Both the position numbers and the translations under genes were made by a program. DNA of 6,577 bases from Candidatus Brocadia sp. GTDB lineage: Bacteria > Planctomycetota > Brocadiia > Brocadiales > Brocadiaceae. The stretch spans positions 1 through 6,577 of the forward strand of contig JAUQXU010000185.1 of assembly GCA_030837935.1 (NCBI GenBank), written 5' to 3'. How positions within the stretch are numbered: the first letter of the stretch is position 1; every line of letters begins with the position of its first letter. The notes beneath the pieces are model-generated. The model saw only the letters and a list, made by a program, of their open reading frames with translations, did not search any database and was not told the DNA's origin. Of the stretch, positions 5,961 through 6,577 are shown piece after piece.

Positions 5961-6123
5961 CCTGGTCATCCTCCTTTCTAAAATCCTTTTTACTTCCAAT
6001 ATTCGATTGATTATCAATACATATAACTTTCCCATCCAGCACACAACCATTCTGCAAAGGCTGACATGACTTTCTCAATCGAATACATTCATTATTTATC
6101 TGATAAGGACACGTCCAGCTCAT
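5893..6123 (-). CDS. Small cysteine-rich protein of unknown function
   Basis: The 76-residue frame starts inside the stop codon of the DUF488 gene (ATGA, 6120-6123), the typical arrangement for coupled translation; GGAGG lies 13 nt upstream. Residues 1-37 carry regularly spaced cysteines: Cys5 (WTCPYQ), Cys13 (NECIRLRK), Cys20, Cys27 (NGCVLDGK) and Cys35, a C-x7-C-x6-C-x6-C-x7-C pattern compatible with a bound metal, an Fe-S cluster or disulfides. I have seen similar short CPYQ...C...C...GCVL proteins without known function. Residues after about 40 (SKKDFRKEDDQDGK...) are charged and not conserved-looking, and the last 68 bases overlap the hemerythrin gene in another frame. The tail could therefore be read-through after an old frameshift, the original protein being about 40-50 residues. 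No signal peptide or membrane segment. Confidence 0.68.
   Translation of the reverse strand: MSWTCPYQINNECIRLRKSCQPLQNGCVLDGKVICIDNQSNIGSKKDFRKEDDQDGKIRSHCGIQRRPQKGKGRIA
5970..5977 (-). promoter_or_regulatory. Shine-Dalgarno site that sets the hemerythrin start
   Basis: AAAGGAGG on the minus strand is a near-perfect anti-16S match. It touches the ATG at 5969, which is too close, and lies 9 nt from the ATG at 5960, which is ideal. It also lies inside the tail of the upstream cysteine-rich reading frame. Confidence 0.8.
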
Positions 6124-6464
6124 TTGTTTTCCAATACCTCCAAAAGCGTTTGTGCATTATTTCTCTCTTCATCTTTGGCGGCATATAAGAGAGTAACTTT
6201 TTTATTTTTCCCTAAATCTATCAATTGTTTCAAGAGTTCGTTTTTCTCTTTCAGCTCTTTCATATAACGATTTTTAAACTCCTGCCAGCGTTCCTCTTTG
6301 TGGGCAAACCACTTTCGGAGCGTGTCGCTGGGGGCAATCTCTTTCATCCAGTAATCGATGGCAGCATCTTCTTTTTTAAGACCCCGCGGCCAGAGACGGT
6401 CAACCAAAACTCGTGTGCCATCATTTTTAGCAGGTTCTTCATAAACCCGTTTTATTCCAAACAT
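6120..6464 (-). CDS. DUF488 family protein (YeaO-like)
   Basis: The 114-residue protein closely fits the YeaO branch of DUF488 in length and motif order: KRVYEEP (5-11), RVLVDRLWPRGLKKED (18-33), W-M-K-E-I-A-P-S (39-46), LRKWFAH (49-55), W-x-x-F-x-x-R-Y (60-67) and VTLLYAAKDEERNNA (89-103). It is a soluble cytoplasmic protein whose biochemical role is not settled. It is complete, with ATG at 6464 preceded by a strong AAAGGAGG (6477-6484) at a longish spacing of 12 nt. It is the first gene of the apparent six-gene minus-strand operon and its stop overlaps the start of the cysteine-rich gene. No odd residues were seen. Confidence 0.92.
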   Translation of the reverse strand: MFGIKRVYEEPAKNDGTRVLVDRLWPRGLKKEDAAIDYWMKEIAPSDTLRKWFAHKEERWQEFKNRYMKELKEKNELLKQLIDLGKNKKVTLLYAAKDEERNNAQTLLEVLENK

Positions 6465-6476
6465 GGTAAATTTAAA

Positions 6477-6484
6477 CCTCCTTT
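6477..6484 (-). promoter_or_regulatory. Shine-Dalgarno site of the DUF488 gene
   Basis: AAAGGAGG on the minus strand, 12 nt before the ATG at 6464. The sequence is identical to the site before the second-type hemerythrin gene. The spacing is a little long but no nearer start codon exists in frame. Confidence 0.72.
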
Positions 6485-6492
6485 CTCTTCAC

Positions 6493-6577
6493 TCTATAAA
6501 AAATCCAACTTTGTTTTAAAACAATAACAACCATTTATCCGTTCCCGATTTTCAAGATTTTTCCAAACTTTGTTTAA
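6493..6577 (-). promoter_or_regulatory. Candidate promoter/operator region of the operon
   Basis: This AT-rich stretch precedes the first gene of the minus-strand cluster. On the minus strand TATAGA (6493-6498) could be a -10 box, although no good -35 box stands 16-18 nt before it. A perfect 14-bp palindrome, TTGTTTTAAAACAA, covers 6511-6524. A related block recurs: CCAACTTTGTTTTAA (6505-6519) and CCAAACTTTGTTTAA (6563-6577), 58 bases apart, with the second running into the window edge. Spaced copies upstream of an operon could be regulator sites, but AT-rich sequence yields such matches by chance. Confidence 0.3.

Noticed and set aside
5961..6050. N-terminal extension of the second-type hemerythrin to the ATG at 6050
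   Set aside because: The strong AAAGGAGG at 5970-5977 lies inside the extension at ideal distance from 5960, and the extension is antisense-free coding for the cysteine-rich protein in another frame.
1..6577. CRISPR arrays, tRNA, rRNA, transposases or toxin-antitoxin pairs
   Set aside because: No regularly spaced repeats, no cloverleaf-like sequence, no rRNA signature and no transposase or toxin-like product were seen on either strand.

Overview
The window looks like a piece of chromosome from a Gram-negative, mesophilic, probably anaerobic or microaerophilic bacterium with a moderate G+C content that varies from gene to gene. One product carries a Sec-type signal peptide. The gene mix (hemerythrins, a DsrE-like protein, type II NADH dehydrogenase, YeaO-type DUF488, UPF0114) would suit an environmental lineage such as an anammox planctomycete. 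That placement is a low-confidence guess from gene content; no marker gene is present.

Layout. The left edge holds the 3' end of a plus-strand UPF0114 (YqhA-like) membrane protein, followed by a small hairpin terminator that can work in both directions. Everything else is on the minus strand. Read in the direction of transcription, from right to left, these are: a DUF488/YeaO protein, a small cysteine-rich protein (ATGA overlap with DUF488), a hemerythrin-domain protein, a DsrE-like protein, a second unrelated hemerythrin-domain protein, and a CLC chloride channel with two CBS domains. The gaps are between -68 and +35 nt, so these six genes are probably one operon. After the CLC stop codon come the remains of a cupin gene (5' end missing, one frameshift) and a nested palindromic element. 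Next are a type II NADH:quinone oxidoreductase and a small secreted DUF3303-like protein.

How the genes may work together (inference). Hemerythrin-like proteins bind O2 or NO at a di-iron site, DsrE-like proteins handle sulfur or redox chemistry, and NDH-2 removes NADH without pumping protons. A stress-response locus (oxygen, nitric oxide or sulfur) with an anion channel is a reasonable reading, but nothing in the sequence proves it.

Most notable points: the CLC protein lacks the gating glutamate (GPADP in place of G-x-E-x-P) and also the internal proton glutamate, which predicts a passive channel. A cupin pseudogene, not covered by any long open frame, abuts the CLC stop codon. The 2283-2355 element can fold into mutually exclusive hairpins. 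Three genes need start codons downstream of the longest open frame.
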